Source of the DNA: Chitinophaga terrae (ex Kim and Jung 2007)
Lineage (GTDB): Bacteria; Bacteroidota; Bacteroidia; Chitinophagales; Chitinophagaceae
Assembly: GCF_900107795.1 (NCBI RefSeq)
Contig: NZ_FNRL01000022.1
Coordinates: 1 to 64,000 of the forward strand
DNA length: 64,000 nt
Direction of reading: 5' to 3'
Below, in pieces: positions 42,993 to 52,021 of the stretch. The notes beneath the pieces are model-generated. The model worked only from the letters and a program-made list of their open reading frames with translations. It searched no databases and had not been told where the DNA came from. The translations under genes were made by a program, and so were the position numbers. Each line of letters starts with the position of its first letter. The first letter of the stretch is position 1.

Positions 42993-44390
42993 TTAGTTCA
43001 GTTCGGGCAGTAATTGTTCTATGCTGTTGCTGGCGTAGGCCGCACTGAACAGCGCTTTCCACGCAGCGTCGCGGGTCATTACAAGATCTGTTTCCGCGCG
43101 GTTCAGGACGAATAAGGCTGTGGTCACATCAATGATGTTGGTTAACCCGCCCCTGTACAACGCCATTTTCTGCCTGGCGGCTGCCTTGGCTGCGTTCAGT
43201 TGTAAAGGCAGTTCCTGCAGCTTTTCAGACGAAATCTTCAGATCCGTCAGCGATTGCTGCAACATGCCATCGAGATTTGTTTTGATGGTTTCCATTTGTC
43301 GCGCTGCGGTTTCAGACTGGTATTTTTGTACCGCCACTTTTTCCCTGGTCCGCTTCAGGTCTGCCAGGTTATAGGTGATACCCAAACCTAACAGGTAATT
43401 ATACCTGCTATAGCCTAAACCACTCCACAGGTTTTTATCATAAACATCGTTGAAACTGCCGCTGGAACCGCGCATCCAACCTGCCGCCATAAGGTTTACC
43501 TTAGGCAGGGTAGATTTGCGGATGACTGCTTCCTTTGCCGTTTGTTGTTCGTAGATGGCGTTATAGTATTCCAGCATCGGGTGTTGTTGCTGAACGCTAT
43601 CGCCCGGCTGATGCTGCAACAAGGCGATCAACCTGTCTGTATTGACTGTGTCAGGCCGGATGTTGGAGGTATCAAGTCCTGTGAGCACGGATAACTGTAC
43701 TCTTACCTGTTCGTATTTGTTGTGGATGTCGAGCAGGTTTAACCGGGCCTTTGAAAGTTCTGCTGCCGCCACGGCGCTGTCTACTCCTGGTTTCAGACCA
43801 TGCAGTACTATTGCTGTAACCGCCCGTACCACTGAAGCATTTCTTCTTACATTGTCTTCAGCGATCTGCTGTAATGCGTGATACTTCAACAATTCCAGGT
43901 ATTGAGTGATAACGGATACCGTAAGTTGGTTGGCAAGGTTGTGCAGGTCGGATCTTGAAACCTGCAGCGCTTTGCTGGCTTCTGTTTGCTGGCTGCCATA
44001 GCCGCCAAAGTTATAGATCTCCCATTGCATGGCGGCCATAGCAATGTTGCCACTCATCAAAGAACTGTTGTTGGCGGCTCTTATACCGCCGGATGTAGAA
44101 GGGATCATTCCCATGGTGAAATAAGATCCGTAGATGCTGTTATCTGTACCTACGTCTACCTGTTCGTGAAGCCGGAGAGCCGGGTACCAGTTATGTTTTA
44201 CGTCAGTAAGATTAGCTTCACCGGCTTTTACCTGCGATGCTTTAGCCCGGATAGCCGGGTAATGTTCCATGGTAAGCGCAATAGCCCGGTGCAGCGAAAA
44301 GCTATCCGCTGCTGATTGTGCGGAAGAAGATGTGTAGCATAACAGGCATAGCAAGGCACACAACTTCCCCGCGATAATATGTTTTATCAT
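42993..44390 (-). CDS. TolC family outer-membrane efflux channel
   Basis: 465 residues with a signal peptide (LLCYTSSSAQS). Two outer_membrane_efflux repeats with long amphipathic helices (SFSLHRAIALTMEHYPAIRAK; AVAAAELSKARLNLLDIHNKY; LKISSEKLQELPLQLNAAKAA; GLTNIIDVTTALFVLNRAE). It forms the exit duct. It begins 36 nt after a small secreted protein gene and ends 11 nt before the pump, so all belong to one operon. Confidence 0.9.
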   Translation of the reverse strand: MIKHIIAGKLCALLCLLCYTSSSAQSAADSFSLHRAIALTMEHYPAIRAKASQVKAGEANLTDVKHNWYPALRLHEQVDVGTDNSIYGSYFTMGMIPSTSGGIRAANNSSLMSGNIAMAAMQWEIYNFGGYGSQQTEASKALQVSRSDLHNLANQLTVSVITQYLELLKYHALQQIAEDNVRRNASVVRAVTAIVLHGLKPGVDSAVAAAELSKARLNLLDIHNKYEQVRVQLSVLTGLDTSNIRPDTVNTDRLIALLQHQPGDSVQQQHPMLEYYNAIYEQQTAKEAVIRKSTLPKVNLMAAGWMRGSSGSFNDVYDKNLWSGLGYSRYNYLLGLGITYNLADLKRTREKVAVQKYQSETAARQMETIKTNLDGMLQQSLTDLKISSEKLQELPLQLNAAKAAARQKMALYRGGLTNIIDVTTALFVLNRAETDLVMTRDAAWKALFSAAYASNSIEQLLPELN

Positions 44391-44426
44391 AAAATCGCCA
44401 GAAAAAATAAAATGAATTAAAAAAGA

Positions 44427-44795
44427 TTATATGAGCGAAATGGCTGCTGGCGGGCCTCTCCAGCTTCGGAGCGCTACAGGAATGCTGAGATAAGGATTGA
44501 AGTAATAACCGTTCTGAACTTTATCAATTGCCTGAACGGAGTATGGAATTTCGGTAGTGAGCGGGATTAAACTCCTGTCATGATTGTAATAATCATTCAA
44601 GGCAACGGGCCTGCGTTTATGCCTTGTTAAAGTAGCTTTTAAACGAAGCGGTTTAATATGGGCATGTGCAGAGGCTGAATGATGTTGTTGCCGGAAGGCA
44701 GGAATTGATTGCTGAATAGAAATGCCCTCAGCATGCCATTGCGGCAATGCTAATACAACAACCAACAACAAAAGTATTTGCCTGAACAATTTCAT
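44427..44795 (-). CDS. Small secreted histidine-rich protein at the head of the efflux operon
   Basis: 122 residues with a signal peptide (LLLLVVVLALPQWHAEG). The mature part has a His cluster (QQHHSASAHAHIK) and basic stretch (TRHKRR). No family recognised. As the first gene of the TolC-pump-adaptor operon it could be a periplasmic metal or substrate-binding accessory, by position and histidine content only. Confidence 0.6.
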   Translation of the reverse strand: MKLFRQILLLLVVVLALPQWHAEGISIQQSIPAFRQQHHSASAHAHIKPLRLKATLTRHKRRPVALNDYYNHDRSLIPLTTEIPYSVQAIDKVQNGYYFNPYLSIPVALRSWRGPPAAISLI

Positions 44796-44880
44796 CTATA
44801 GCTAAGATATTCAATACCTGGCGTTGTAAGATAATAGTCATAATTTTTTTAACCAAATTTTAATCCACGAACGGCATTGA

Positions 44881-44891
44881 TAAACTGTTTA
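44881..44891. promoter_or_regulatory. Palindrome 1 upstream of aldo/keto reductase
   Basis: Perfect 11-bp palindrome TAAACTGTTTA, within the 13-bp repeat GATAAACTGTTTA, 47 bp before the ATG. Confidence 0.5.
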
Positions 44892-44924
44892 ACTTACAAT
44901 AAATCACCCTTTTTTAAGAATCGA

Positions 44925-44935
44925 TAAACTGTTTA
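44925..44935. promoter_or_regulatory. Palindrome 2 upstream of aldo/keto reductase
   Basis: Second identical copy of TAAACTGTTTA, 44 bp (about four helical turns) from the first and 2 bp before the ATG. Two spaced copies suggest an operator pair. Confidence 0.5.
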
Positions 44936-44937
44936 TT

Positions 44938-45888
44938 ATGGAAAAAAAGAAATTGGGAAAATCAGGGCTTTCTGTTGCCCCTCTTGCTTTTGGCGGTAAT
45001 GTTTTTGGTTGGTCGGCAGATGAGGCCACTTCTTTTTCTTTATTGGATCAATTTGTGGATGCAGGTTTCGACCTCATAGATACCGCTAATGTATACTCGA
45101 AATGGGTTCCGGGCAATAAAGGCGGAGAATCGGAAACGATCATAGGTAAATGGCTGAAGAAAAGCGGGAAGCGCGATAAGATTGTAGTAGCTACGAAAGT
45201 AGGTGCGGATATGGGAGAAGGCATCAATGTAACAAAAGATTATATACTGAAAGAAGCTGAAGCTTCTTTGAAAAGACTGCAAACAGATTATATAGATCTT
45301 TATCAAACGCATTACGACAACGATGCTACGCCGGTTGAAGAAGCTTTATCCGCCTATGAGGAATTGGTGAAAGCAGGAAAAGTAAGAGTGATCGGCACAT
45401 CGAATATGACGCCCAAAAGATTGGAAGAAAGCCTCAGGGCCAGTGCTGCACACAATTATCCAAAGTACGAAACGTTGCAGCCTGAATACAACCTTTACGA
45501 CAGGGAAGGTTATGAAAAGAACTATGCAAAGATCTGCGAAGAGAATAACGTGAGCGTTATCACTTACTATTCGCTTGCCAGCGGGTTCCTGACCGGAAAA
45601 TACAGAACCAGGGAAGATGCGGCTAAAAGCGCTGCCAGGGGCCAGGAAGCGCTCAGCTACCTGGATGACCGCGGCCTTCGTATCCTGGCAGCGTTAGATA
45701 AGGTAGCCGCCAGCCAGCAGGCTACATTGGGCGGCGTTGCTTTAGCATGGTTACTGACAAGACCTGCGGTAGCGGCTCCGATTGCCAGCGCTACCAACAG
45801 CAAACAGCTGGAGGAACTGATCAAAGGAGTACAGCTCCGGTTAAGCGCCGAAGAGGTGGCACTGCTGGACGAAGCCAGTGCATACTAA
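44938..45888 (+). CDS. Aldo/keto reductase
   Basis: 316 residues, TIM barrel. Signatures are FGGNVFGWSADE, GFDLIDTANVYSKWVPG (catalytic Asp and Tyr), the Lys in VVATKVG, YIDLYQTHYDNDATPVEEAL with the catalytic His region, and VRVIGTSNMTP. It reduces aldehydes or ketones with NADPH in the cytoplasm. Two palindromes just upstream suggest local regulation. Own terminator at 45911-45949. Confidence 0.92.
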   Translation: MEKKKLGKSGLSVAPLAFGGNVFGWSADEATSFSLLDQFVDAGFDLIDTANVYSKWVPGNKGGESETIIGKWLKKSGKRDKIVVATKVGADMGEGINVTKDYILKEAEASLKRLQTDYIDLYQTHYDNDATPVEEALSAYEELVKAGKVRVIGTSNMTPKRLEESLRASAAHNYPKYETLQPEYNLYDREGYEKNYAKICEENNVSVITYYSLASGFLTGKYRTREDAAKSAARGQEALSYLDDRGLRILAALDKVAASQQATLGGVALAWLLTRPAVAAPIASATNSKQLEELIKGVQLRLSAEEVALLDEASAY

Positions 45889-45910
45889 TATTTTTGATAT
45901 AGGTTAGATA

Positions 45911-45949
45911 AGAACAAAGGAGCGGAAAAGTATTCCGCTCCTTTGTTCT
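45911..45949. terminator. Bidirectional terminator
   Basis: Perfect 17-bp stem starting AGAACAAAGGAGCGGAA with a 5-nt loop, between convergent genes, followed by TTT on the plus side. Confidence 0.85.
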
Positions 45950-45959
45950 TTATAAGCAA

Positions 45960-46988
45960 TTACAGGCGGAATTTAATCCCTGCATTTGCACCAAGACCTC
46001 CGATGTTGATGTAGGATTTAAGGTCGTTAGATGGCCTGTTTTCATCTTTATAGATCACCTTCGCCCCTTGCTGGTTGACAGGCGTGTTCGAGTTCTGATC
46101 AAGGATGGTTACGTACTCAGTATTTCTCTCTGCAACGCTGAGATCATTCAGGTTCCTGCGCGACAACTCCCTGATCGGGGTACCATTTGAGGCCACGAGG
46201 GTGTTCACTTCTTCGTAGCGGGTGATCTCTTTTGATTTGCTTCTTACAGGAACATTCCTGTATTCTGCTTCAACAAAAATGTCGAAACGGTCAGAGAGCA
46301 TGAACGACACGCCTAACGCGCCCTGGAAGCCGATTGTAGCGTTGGGTTTAACTTCTTCTTTCCTGTTGATGGTGGTAAAGATCTGGGAACCCGGAGGCAC
46401 CGGCAAGCCAGCAGGAACGGCAGATGTCTGTGAAGCATCCGTTTCAATATAAAGGCGACCCCACAACGGCACTACCACGCCAAAGCGAACATAAGGATTA
46501 ATTTTCTCGTAACCCGGGCTCACGACCAGGCTGGGCGCAAAATCGACGGCATTAACATGACCGCGTGATTCAACATGTCCCAGTTGCGTAGTGGTGCCTG
46601 CAAGCAAGGTTTGTTGCCTTGTCATCAGGTTTTTCCGGCTGCTGAAATAATTGAATGTTCCTTCAACAGACAGGTATTTGTTGATATTGTAACCAAAGGT
46701 CAAACCGCCTCTTACTCCTTCCCCGTAGGAACCGGTCAATACCTTCCTGGAAATGGTATCGAGCGGGTGTGAAGGATTGGTCGGGTTATACTGGGTACGC
46801 AGATCCTGTGGCGGGTAAGGCCCTACATTCGGGAACTGTCCCGGGCTCACACTAAAGAAATAACCACCGGCAGCTTTCAGGTAAAATTTAGAATGCGGGC
46901 GGGAACTGCCATTGTTATCCTGGGCCTGTGACGAGAGTGTAGTTGCAGTCAACAACAAGGCAGCAACAAACAGGGTTAGATTTTTCAT
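45960..46988 (-). CDS. Outer-membrane beta-barrel protein
   Basis: 342 residues with a signal peptide (LLLTATTLSSQAQ). Alternating aromatic/glycine strands (FYLKAAGGYFFSV, GVRGGLTFGYNINKYLSVEGTFNYF, GFQGALGVSFMLSDRFDIFVEAEYR) and a final GLGANAGIKFRL strand fit an 8-10-stranded OmpA-like barrel. Function unknown. Monocistronic. Confidence 0.82.
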   Translation of the reverse strand: MKNLTLFVAALLLTATTLSSQAQDNNGSSRPHSKFYLKAAGGYFFSVSPGQFPNVGPYPPQDLRTQYNPTNPSHPLDTISRKVLTGSYGEGVRGGLTFGYNINKYLSVEGTFNYFSSRKNLMTRQQTLLAGTTTQLGHVESRGHVNAVDFAPSLVVSPGYEKINPYVRFGVVVPLWGRLYIETDASQTSAVPAGLPVPPGSQIFTTINRKEEVKPNATIGFQGALGVSFMLSDRFDIFVEAEYRNVPVRSKSKEITRYEEVNTLVASNGTPIRELSRRNLNDLSVAERNTEYVTILDQNSNTPVNQQGAKVIYKDENRPSNDLKSYINIGGLGANAGIKFRL

Positions 46989-47082
46989 ATGCGATGGTTT
47001 TGGTGTATTGAATCAATCTATTGAAAGTTAACAAATTAATAGCACATAACCATCACCATTACATCACAAAAATCAAGTATCA

Positions 47083-48264
47083 TCAGAAGGCTTCCGCCAG
47101 TGAAAAATAAAACCCTTTCTGACGCGGCTCTCCTGCACGTTTTTCACCCACTGCATAGTCTAAACGAATAGTAAGCCTGGAACTTTCATCATAAAAATAC
47201 CTGATACCAGCGCCGTAGCTGGGCTTGAACCCGGATAATCCGAAATCATGATTGGAGAACACGGAACCCGCGCCGCCAAACGCCGCCAGTGCAAATTTTG
47301 GTTTCAGGTCTATAAACCATAACCGTACTCTGAGTTTAGGATCAATAAGGTAACGATATTCTGCCTGGCCGGCCAGGTAATTCTGGTTACGGTATCTGCC
47401 CGTATAATAACCGCGCATCATCAGGTCGTTCCCCATTTCCGGCAGCAAATAGAACGGCAGTTCACTGCCCTGCAGGGTTTGAAACAGGCCATTCAGTCCC
47501 AGGGTGCTTTTGGGAGAAATTGAGATGAAATGCACTCCCTGCGCATCCAGTTTAAACAAAGGATGTTTGCTTAAAAAAGAAGGCGCGTAAGCTGCGTTCA
47601 ATTTCAGCATCCAGCCTTTGCGCGTATAGTTTTCTTTATCCCTGTTATCGAAGATACCTGTCAATCCCAGGAAGGTTACGTATCCTCCTGCTTTGTCGAC
47701 CAGCGAAAGGCTGTTATAAATGCCCTTATCATCTTTGCTGCTGTAAGTATCATGTTGGTAAAGAATGGAAGCGCCAACATAGAAGTGGCCGCCAACGAGT
47801 CTTTCAGCTTCCACCTGGGCTTTATACCTGGTATTGTTCAGCAGGGAGCGGTCGTTGTAATGGGTCTCGTCCCCGATGCCGAAAAAGTAAAGGGGAAAGT
47901 TATGATAGCGGAGATTGGATTTGATATGCCAGATGTTTCCACGGGTCCAGATGTTGGACTTCAGGTCTATTTTAAACTGATTTTCTGTAGTGATCGCAGG
48001 AATGAGATTGATGGTAGAATTCCTCGTAGCACGGTCGGGATTCTTGTTGTCTGTATAAAACGAGTAGAGCATGGCTACCCCGATCTCCAGCCCTTTTTCC
48101 TGGGAGTAACCTAAAACGGGTAATGGAAAAAAACTTTTCCTGCGGAGCCAGGCGGTATCTGTTAAAGAAGATGGAGCGGATGAAGTATCGCGGACAATGA
48201 ACTGACCCTGGGCGCTGACTGCAAACAACAGGAATAAGACTATGATATGGAGGTTTTTACACAT
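47083..48264 (-). CDS. BamA/TamA-like surface-antigen barrel protein
   Basis: 393 residues with a signal peptide (LLFAVSAQGQ). It matches the bacterial surface antigen (D15) barrel without POTRA domains: FDNRDKENYTRKGWMLKL, LMMRGYYTGRYRNQNYLAGQAEYRY (RGY...E-R motif), FGGAGSVFSN, GAGIRYFYDESSRLTIRLDYAVGEK (in parts), ending in phenylalanine. An upstream in-frame ATG at 48273 lies inside the -7 element (48271-48278), so ATG 48264 is preferred. Outer-membrane location; function unknown. Confidence 0.82.
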   Translation of the reverse strand: MCKNLHIIVLFLLFAVSAQGQFIVRDTSSAPSSLTDTAWLRRKSFFPLPVLGYSQEKGLEIGVAMLYSFYTDNKNPDRATRNSTINLIPAITTENQFKIDLKSNIWTRGNIWHIKSNLRYHNFPLYFFGIGDETHYNDRSLLNNTRYKAQVEAERLVGGHFYVGASILYQHDTYSSKDDKGIYNSLSLVDKAGGYVTFLGLTGIFDNRDKENYTRKGWMLKLNAAYAPSFLSKHPLFKLDAQGVHFISISPKSTLGLNGLFQTLQGSELPFYLLPEMGNDLMMRGYYTGRYRNQNYLAGQAEYRYLIDPKLRVRLWFIDLKPKFALAAFGGAGSVFSNHDFGLSGFKPSYGAGIRYFYDESSRLTIRLDYAVGEKRAGEPRQKGFYFSLAEAF

Positions 48265-48270
48265 AGGGTG

Positions 48271-48278
48271 CAAATGTA
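48271..48278 (-). promoter_or_regulatory. -7 element just before the BamA-like gene
   Basis: TACATTTG on the minus strand, ending 6 nt before ATG 48264. The transcript would be leaderless or nearly so. Confidence 0.45.
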
Positions 48279-48346
48279 AAGAAATACGAATTACGAAGCT
48301 CAGGCAAAATAAATTACCTGTTCAGGCGTTCGCAATTCGTATATCC

Positions 48347-48628
48347 TTATCTGTCAGAATGCCCCAGGCTTTTATCGGGGCAAACCAGGTCCCTGACCAA
48401 TTGCTTTAATGCTTTTATTTCGGGGAAATGTCCTGATTCGCGGCGGTCGAATATCACTTCTTCTCCCAGCCTGATAATGTATGTGCCGCCGGTTTCGCTG
48501 GGCTGTAATGTAACGCCGCCCAACTCACCGGTAAACGTGGTAAGCAGTTCCTGCGCCATATAGGCAGCCCGGAGCAGCCATCCACATTTTGGGCAGTATT
48601 CTATGGAAATAACAGGTTTCATTGGCAT
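48347..48628 (-). CDS. Rdx (SelT/SelW/SelH) family protein
   Basis: 93 residues (or 91 from the Met at 48622). The selenoprotein-W-like start ISIEYCPKCGWLLRAAYMAQELL has the CxxC redox motif with cysteines rather than selenocysteine. The rest has GTYIIRLGEEVIFDRRESGHFPEIKALKQL (in parts), matching Rdx proteins. A small cytoplasmic thioredoxin-like redox protein of unknown partner. Confidence 0.88.
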   Translation of the reverse strand: MPMKPVISIEYCPKCGWLLRAAYMAQELLTTFTGELGGVTLQPSETGGTYIIRLGEEVIFDRRESGHFPEIKALKQLVRDLVCPDKSLGHSDR

Positions 48629-48646
48629 ACCTTGTTTATTAAAAAC

Positions 48647-49179
48647 TTATTTTGTTGCAACTAATCGACGACCCGATAACGATGATATTGCTATGAACAC
48701 TCCTGTTACCAGCAATACGCTTCCCGCGATGAACGGGGCGCCCGGGAAATAGCTGCAAGTGCACGGCAGCTACCATCGCTCCCACAAACATAAGCGAATA
48801 ACCTACTTCTTTTTCTGACCATCTAGATTTTTCTATGGTATAAAAATTCCATGTCAACTGCACCGCATAACCTGCCATGTATGTCAGTACCAAAGCTACA
48901 ATTAATCCTGAAATCACGGGGTTTTACGCTGATGCAACTAAAAACCCAGGGGGTAGGCTGTTTCCAGTCGAACGTTCTCTTGTTTTCCCGTAACAGCGAT
49001 CCAGGCAAAATAAAATAACATGATAAATTGATTGATGGCTTAAGCGGCCATTAACCAGCCTGCATAACGCAAGGAATCACGTAATCCCTGACCGGTCAGT
49101 TCTTGATCAACCGGGGCATTACAGGTATGATAATTCCAAAGCCCACCACATCTATTAAGTCGTCTCTTTTCACAGTCAT
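48647..49179 (-). pseudogene. Decayed MFS drug transporter (TCR/Tet family)
   Basis: Pieces of one transporter survive in different frames. From 49179: MTVKR, then LIDVVGFGIIIPVMPRLIK (helix 1) up to a stop. In the next frame LTGQGLRDSLRYAGWLMAA and AINQFI (helix 2 start). Then RENKRTFDWKQPTPW (the central loop after helix 6), ISGLIVALVLTYMAGYAVQLTW and SEKEVGYSLMFVGAMVAAV (helices 7-8). Finally YFPGAPFIAGSVLLVTG (last helix) ending at 48647. About 530 bp remain of an expected 1.2 kb, with at least two internal deletions and several frameshifts. Confidence 0.8.
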
Positions 49180-49376
49180 AAGAAAAAAATAATTTCGCGA
49201 AAGATACGATCCTAATTGATGATTTATAATCAGATATACCAACAAAATAAGTCCTGTTACCTACTTTTTTACCAATGCTGTTTTGAATCATCCTATATTA
49301 TTTCTATTTTTAACCAATGTTAGGGTGATATACCCCATAACTTTCGCTCTTTTCTCAGCCAACATTAAGACACATT

Positions 49377-51395
49377 ATGCTGCAGGCCAGTCCTCTGAAG
49401 AATTGCCTCATAATCCCCTTTCTTTTCCACTTGCTGGCACCAGCGATTGCACAGCAGGCGAAGGATTCGTTAGAATTATCACTTGTACAGCATAGCCCAA
49501 AAGACACAACCAGGATCAATACGCTCAATTCGCTTTCCAGGAACTATTTCATGAAAGACCCGGTAAAAGCGGCCGCGTATGCCAACGAAGCTTTAAAGAT
49601 CAGTGATAGTCTCCATTTTATTAAAGGTAAAATATGGGCATTACGCAATTTGGCTTTGGTAGAAAACGCCAAAGGAAATCTTGATCAACAAATGCAATTG
49701 ACATTATCATCGCTGCGCCTGGCCGAAACCCAGGGAGATGATTATGTACTCGGTGTTCTCAATAACGATATAGGGAATATTTTCACAGAACTGAACAGCC
49801 CGAGGGAGGCTCTTCCTTATTTACATAAAGCGTTAAAAATACGCCAGAAAAGTAATGAGCGTCCCGAAATCGGAAAAACGTTAAACAACATCGGCTCCGC
49901 CTATATCGCTTTGCGGGTGCTGGATTCGGCATTACTATTTTTAGAAAAAGCGGAAAAGATCAAACTGGAACTGAAAGACCATAAAAGTCTTGCTTATACA
50001 TACGAGAACCTGGGCATTGTATCCATGCTGCAACAGAAATTGGGAGCAGCCCTTCGTTATCATACCCTTTCGCTCAAATACTACCAGGAGGCACAGAATC
50101 TTTCAGGTATTGCCAAAGCCAGCATGAACCTGGCAGAAGTACAGATCTTTCATGGCAACCTTAAAGAAGCCGCCCGCAACCTCGCGCTGGCAGACAGCTG
50201 CAATGCTACTTTGCAAAATGCGAAGAACGAAATGATCTATTACAAGGTCAAATATGAGCTGGATTCTGCCCGTAAAGACTTTGCTTCAGCTTTCGACAGC
50301 TATAAGGAATTCAGTACCCGGAGCTTCGATTATTTCAGCGCTGAAAAAGGGAGACTCATTTCCAAAAGCCAGGAAAAGTATGAAGCGGAGAAAAAACAAC
50401 GGGAGAATATTATGCTGAAAAAGGAACAGCATATGCACCTGGCCACCATACAGCAACAGAAGGTGCTGGTGTTATCTGCCGTCGCTCTGTTCCTTGCCCT
50501 GCTGCTGATCACCGTAATGGTTTACCGCCTGTATAAAAAACAACAGGAACTCTACCTGCAACTGAATAACAAGAACCGGGAAGTATCGTTACAGAACCAG
50601 ATCATCCTGGAGCAGAACAACACACTGGAAAGCCTGAACCAGGTGAAAGACAAGATATTCAGCGTCATCTCGCACGACCTCAGGTCGCCGCTCGCCATCC
50701 TTGAAGGCTTGCTCTTCCTGCTGAAAGATGAAAAGATAGATGCCTCGCAGTTTAACAAGTATACAGATGAACTCTGGAGAGATGTGAAGAACACGGCCTA
50801 TATGATGGATAATATGCTGCAGTGGGCCAGTAACCAGATGAAAGGAATTCGTGTGAAACCGGACGACTTTGATCTGACCCACCTGCTCAACAGGGAATTT
50901 GAATTGCTGGAAACCCTGGCAAAGCAGAAGGATATCAACCTGTATCACAAGTTTGATGAGTGCATTATGGTGTATGCCGATCCCGATATGATCCAGCTGG
51001 TATTGAGGAACCTGATCAATAATGCGATCAAATTCACCCAGGCGGGTGGCGAAATATCTGTAACCGCGACCGTTCAGAAATACCGGGTGGAAGTTGTGGT
51101 CCAGGACAATGGAATGGGTATTCCGGTTGAAAGCCAGCATCGCATCTTCTCCAATATCTACTATTCTACCAATGGTACAAAAAATGAAAAAGGCTGTGGC
51201 CTGGGCTTGAACCTCTCGAAGGATTTCATAGAAAGAAATCATGGACAGATCTGGTTTGAAAGCACCCCGGGTAAAGGAAGCCGTTTTTCGTTCACCATAC
51301 CCGTTGCGGACGAGCCAGACCAGGGCCCCCGTCCCTATTCTACCATGATCGTACAAGATCACCCGGTTACCGGCGTACAGATCTTAAGAAGATAG
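49377..51395 (+). CDS. TPR-containing sensor histidine kinase
   Basis: 672 residues. Signal peptide (LLAPAIAQQ), five to six TPR repeats in the periplasm (about 40-300; GVLNNDIGNIFTELNSPREALPYLHKALK is read in parts), a coiled coil, one membrane helix (about 363-385) and a second coiled coil. The HisKA domain has H433 in SVISHDLRSPLAIL. The HATPase domain shows LINNAIKFTQAGGEI (N box), VQDNGMGIP, GCGLGLNLSKDFIERNHG and GSRFSFTIPV. No response regulator is adjacent, so it is an orphan here. The signal sensed is unknown. Confidence 0.9.
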   Translation: MLQASPLKNCLIIPFLFHLLAPAIAQQAKDSLELSLVQHSPKDTTRINTLNSLSRNYFMKDPVKAAAYANEALKISDSLHFIKGKIWALRNLALVENAKGNLDQQMQLTLSSLRLAETQGDDYVLGVLNNDIGNIFTELNSPREALPYLHKALKIRQKSNERPEIGKTLNNIGSAYIALRVLDSALLFLEKAEKIKLELKDHKSLAYTYENLGIVSMLQQKLGAALRYHTLSLKYYQEAQNLSGIAKASMNLAEVQIFHGNLKEAARNLALADSCNATLQNAKNEMIYYKVKYELDSARKDFASAFDSYKEFSTRSFDYFSAEKGRLISKSQEKYEAEKKQRENIMLKKEQHMHLATIQQQKVLVLSAVALFLALLLITVMVYRLYKKQQELYLQLNNKNREVSLQNQIILEQNNTLESLNQVKDKIFSVISHDLRSPLAILEGLLFLLKDEKIDASQFNKYTDELWRDVKNTAYMMDNMLQWASNQMKGIRVKPDDFDLTHLLNREFELLETLAKQKDINLYHKFDECIMVYADPDMIQLVLRNLINNAIKFTQAGGEISVTATVQKYRVEVVVQDNGMGIPVESQHRIFSNIYYSTNGTKNEKGCGLGLNLSKDFIERNHGQIWFESTPGKGSRFSFTIPVADEPDQGPRPYSTMIVQDHPVTGVQILRR

Positions 51396-51857
51396 ATCCA
51401 GCGGGTAGCTGGTAGTGTATTTCACAGGTGTCATCACAAATGAACTATGAACCTGGGCAATATTTTCTACGGCTGCCAGTTTATTTGTAAGGAAATATTG
51501 ATAGCTCTTCATATCTGCCACTGCAACTTTCAGCATATAATCGTATGTTCCTGCCAGGTGGTAACATTCCATTACTTCTTCCATTTTCCTGATGGCCGTT
51601 TCAAATTGCCGTATCAGCTTTTGGGAATGCAGCTGGAGCGATACATTGCAGAACACTGTCAGGGCCTTGCCTATTTTTTCTGCGTCCAGCAAAGTCACAT
51701 ATTGCCGTATCACACCCGATCTTTCTATCTTCTTCAGCCGCTCATAGGTAGGCGTTACCGACAAACCGATCTTATGGGCAATTTCCTTGGTGTTCAGCCT
51801 TGCATCGTCCTGCAATGCCCGCAGGATCTTCATATCTGTCAAATCAAAAGTTTCCAT
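51384..51857 (-). CDS. Lrp/AsnC family transcriptional regulator
   Basis: 157 residues from ATG 51857 (METFDLTDMKILRAL); the frame opens at 51947 but the extra residues are unlike the family. The N-terminal helix-turn-helix covers about 5-60 (LNTKEIAHKIGLSVTPTYERLKKIE), followed by a RAM domain with the CYHLAGTYDYMLKVAV motif. It is divergent from histidine decarboxylase with 164 bp between, so it probably controls that gene in response to an amino acid. It overlaps the histidine kinase end by 12 bp, convergent. Confidence 0.92.
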   Translation of the reverse strand: METFDLTDMKILRALQDDARLNTKEIAHKIGLSVTPTYERLKKIERSGVIRQYVTLLDAEKIGKALTVFCNVSLQLHSQKLIRQFETAIRKMEEVMECYHLAGTYDYMLKVAVADMKSYQYFLTNKLAAVENIAQVHSSFVMTPVKYTTSYPLDLSS

Positions 51858-51882
51858 AAAGTAATTTTTTTCTGAATACCAA

Positions 51883-51895
51883 CTGCAATATGCAG
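51883..51895. promoter_or_regulatory. Palindrome upstream of the Lrp gene
   Basis: 13-bp perfect palindrome CTGCA-ATA-TGCAG, 25 bp before the lrp-like start and in the shared hdc/lrp regulatory region. Candidate regulator-binding site. Confidence 0.4.
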
Positions 51896-51985
51896 AAAAT
51901 AGCAAAATTGAACTACTAATATTTAAAAAACAGTATTCTTTTACCAAATAAACTTACATCAAAGTTTTATTAGCTTATTAAATTT

Positions 51986-51993
51986 TACATTCG
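51986..51993 (+). promoter_or_regulatory. -7-like element for hdc
   Basis: TACATTCG, 7 of 8 to TAnnTTTG, 28 nt before the ATG at 52022, in an AT-rich region. Confidence 0.4.
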
Positions 51994-52021
51994 CAGTATC
52001 ATACACCTGTAAACAACGCTT

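Noticed and set aside
48823..49008. 61-codon minus-strand ORF as a gene
   Set aside because: Carries the central-loop fragment of the decayed MFS transporter (RENKRTFDWKQPTPW).
49040..49291. 83-codon minus-strand ORF as a gene
   Set aside because: Only its end (LTGQGLRDSLRYAGWLMAA) is meaningful, as another MFS fragment; the start is spacer.
50589..51362. 257-codon minus-strand ORF
   Set aside because: Antisense to the histidine-kinase catalytic domains.
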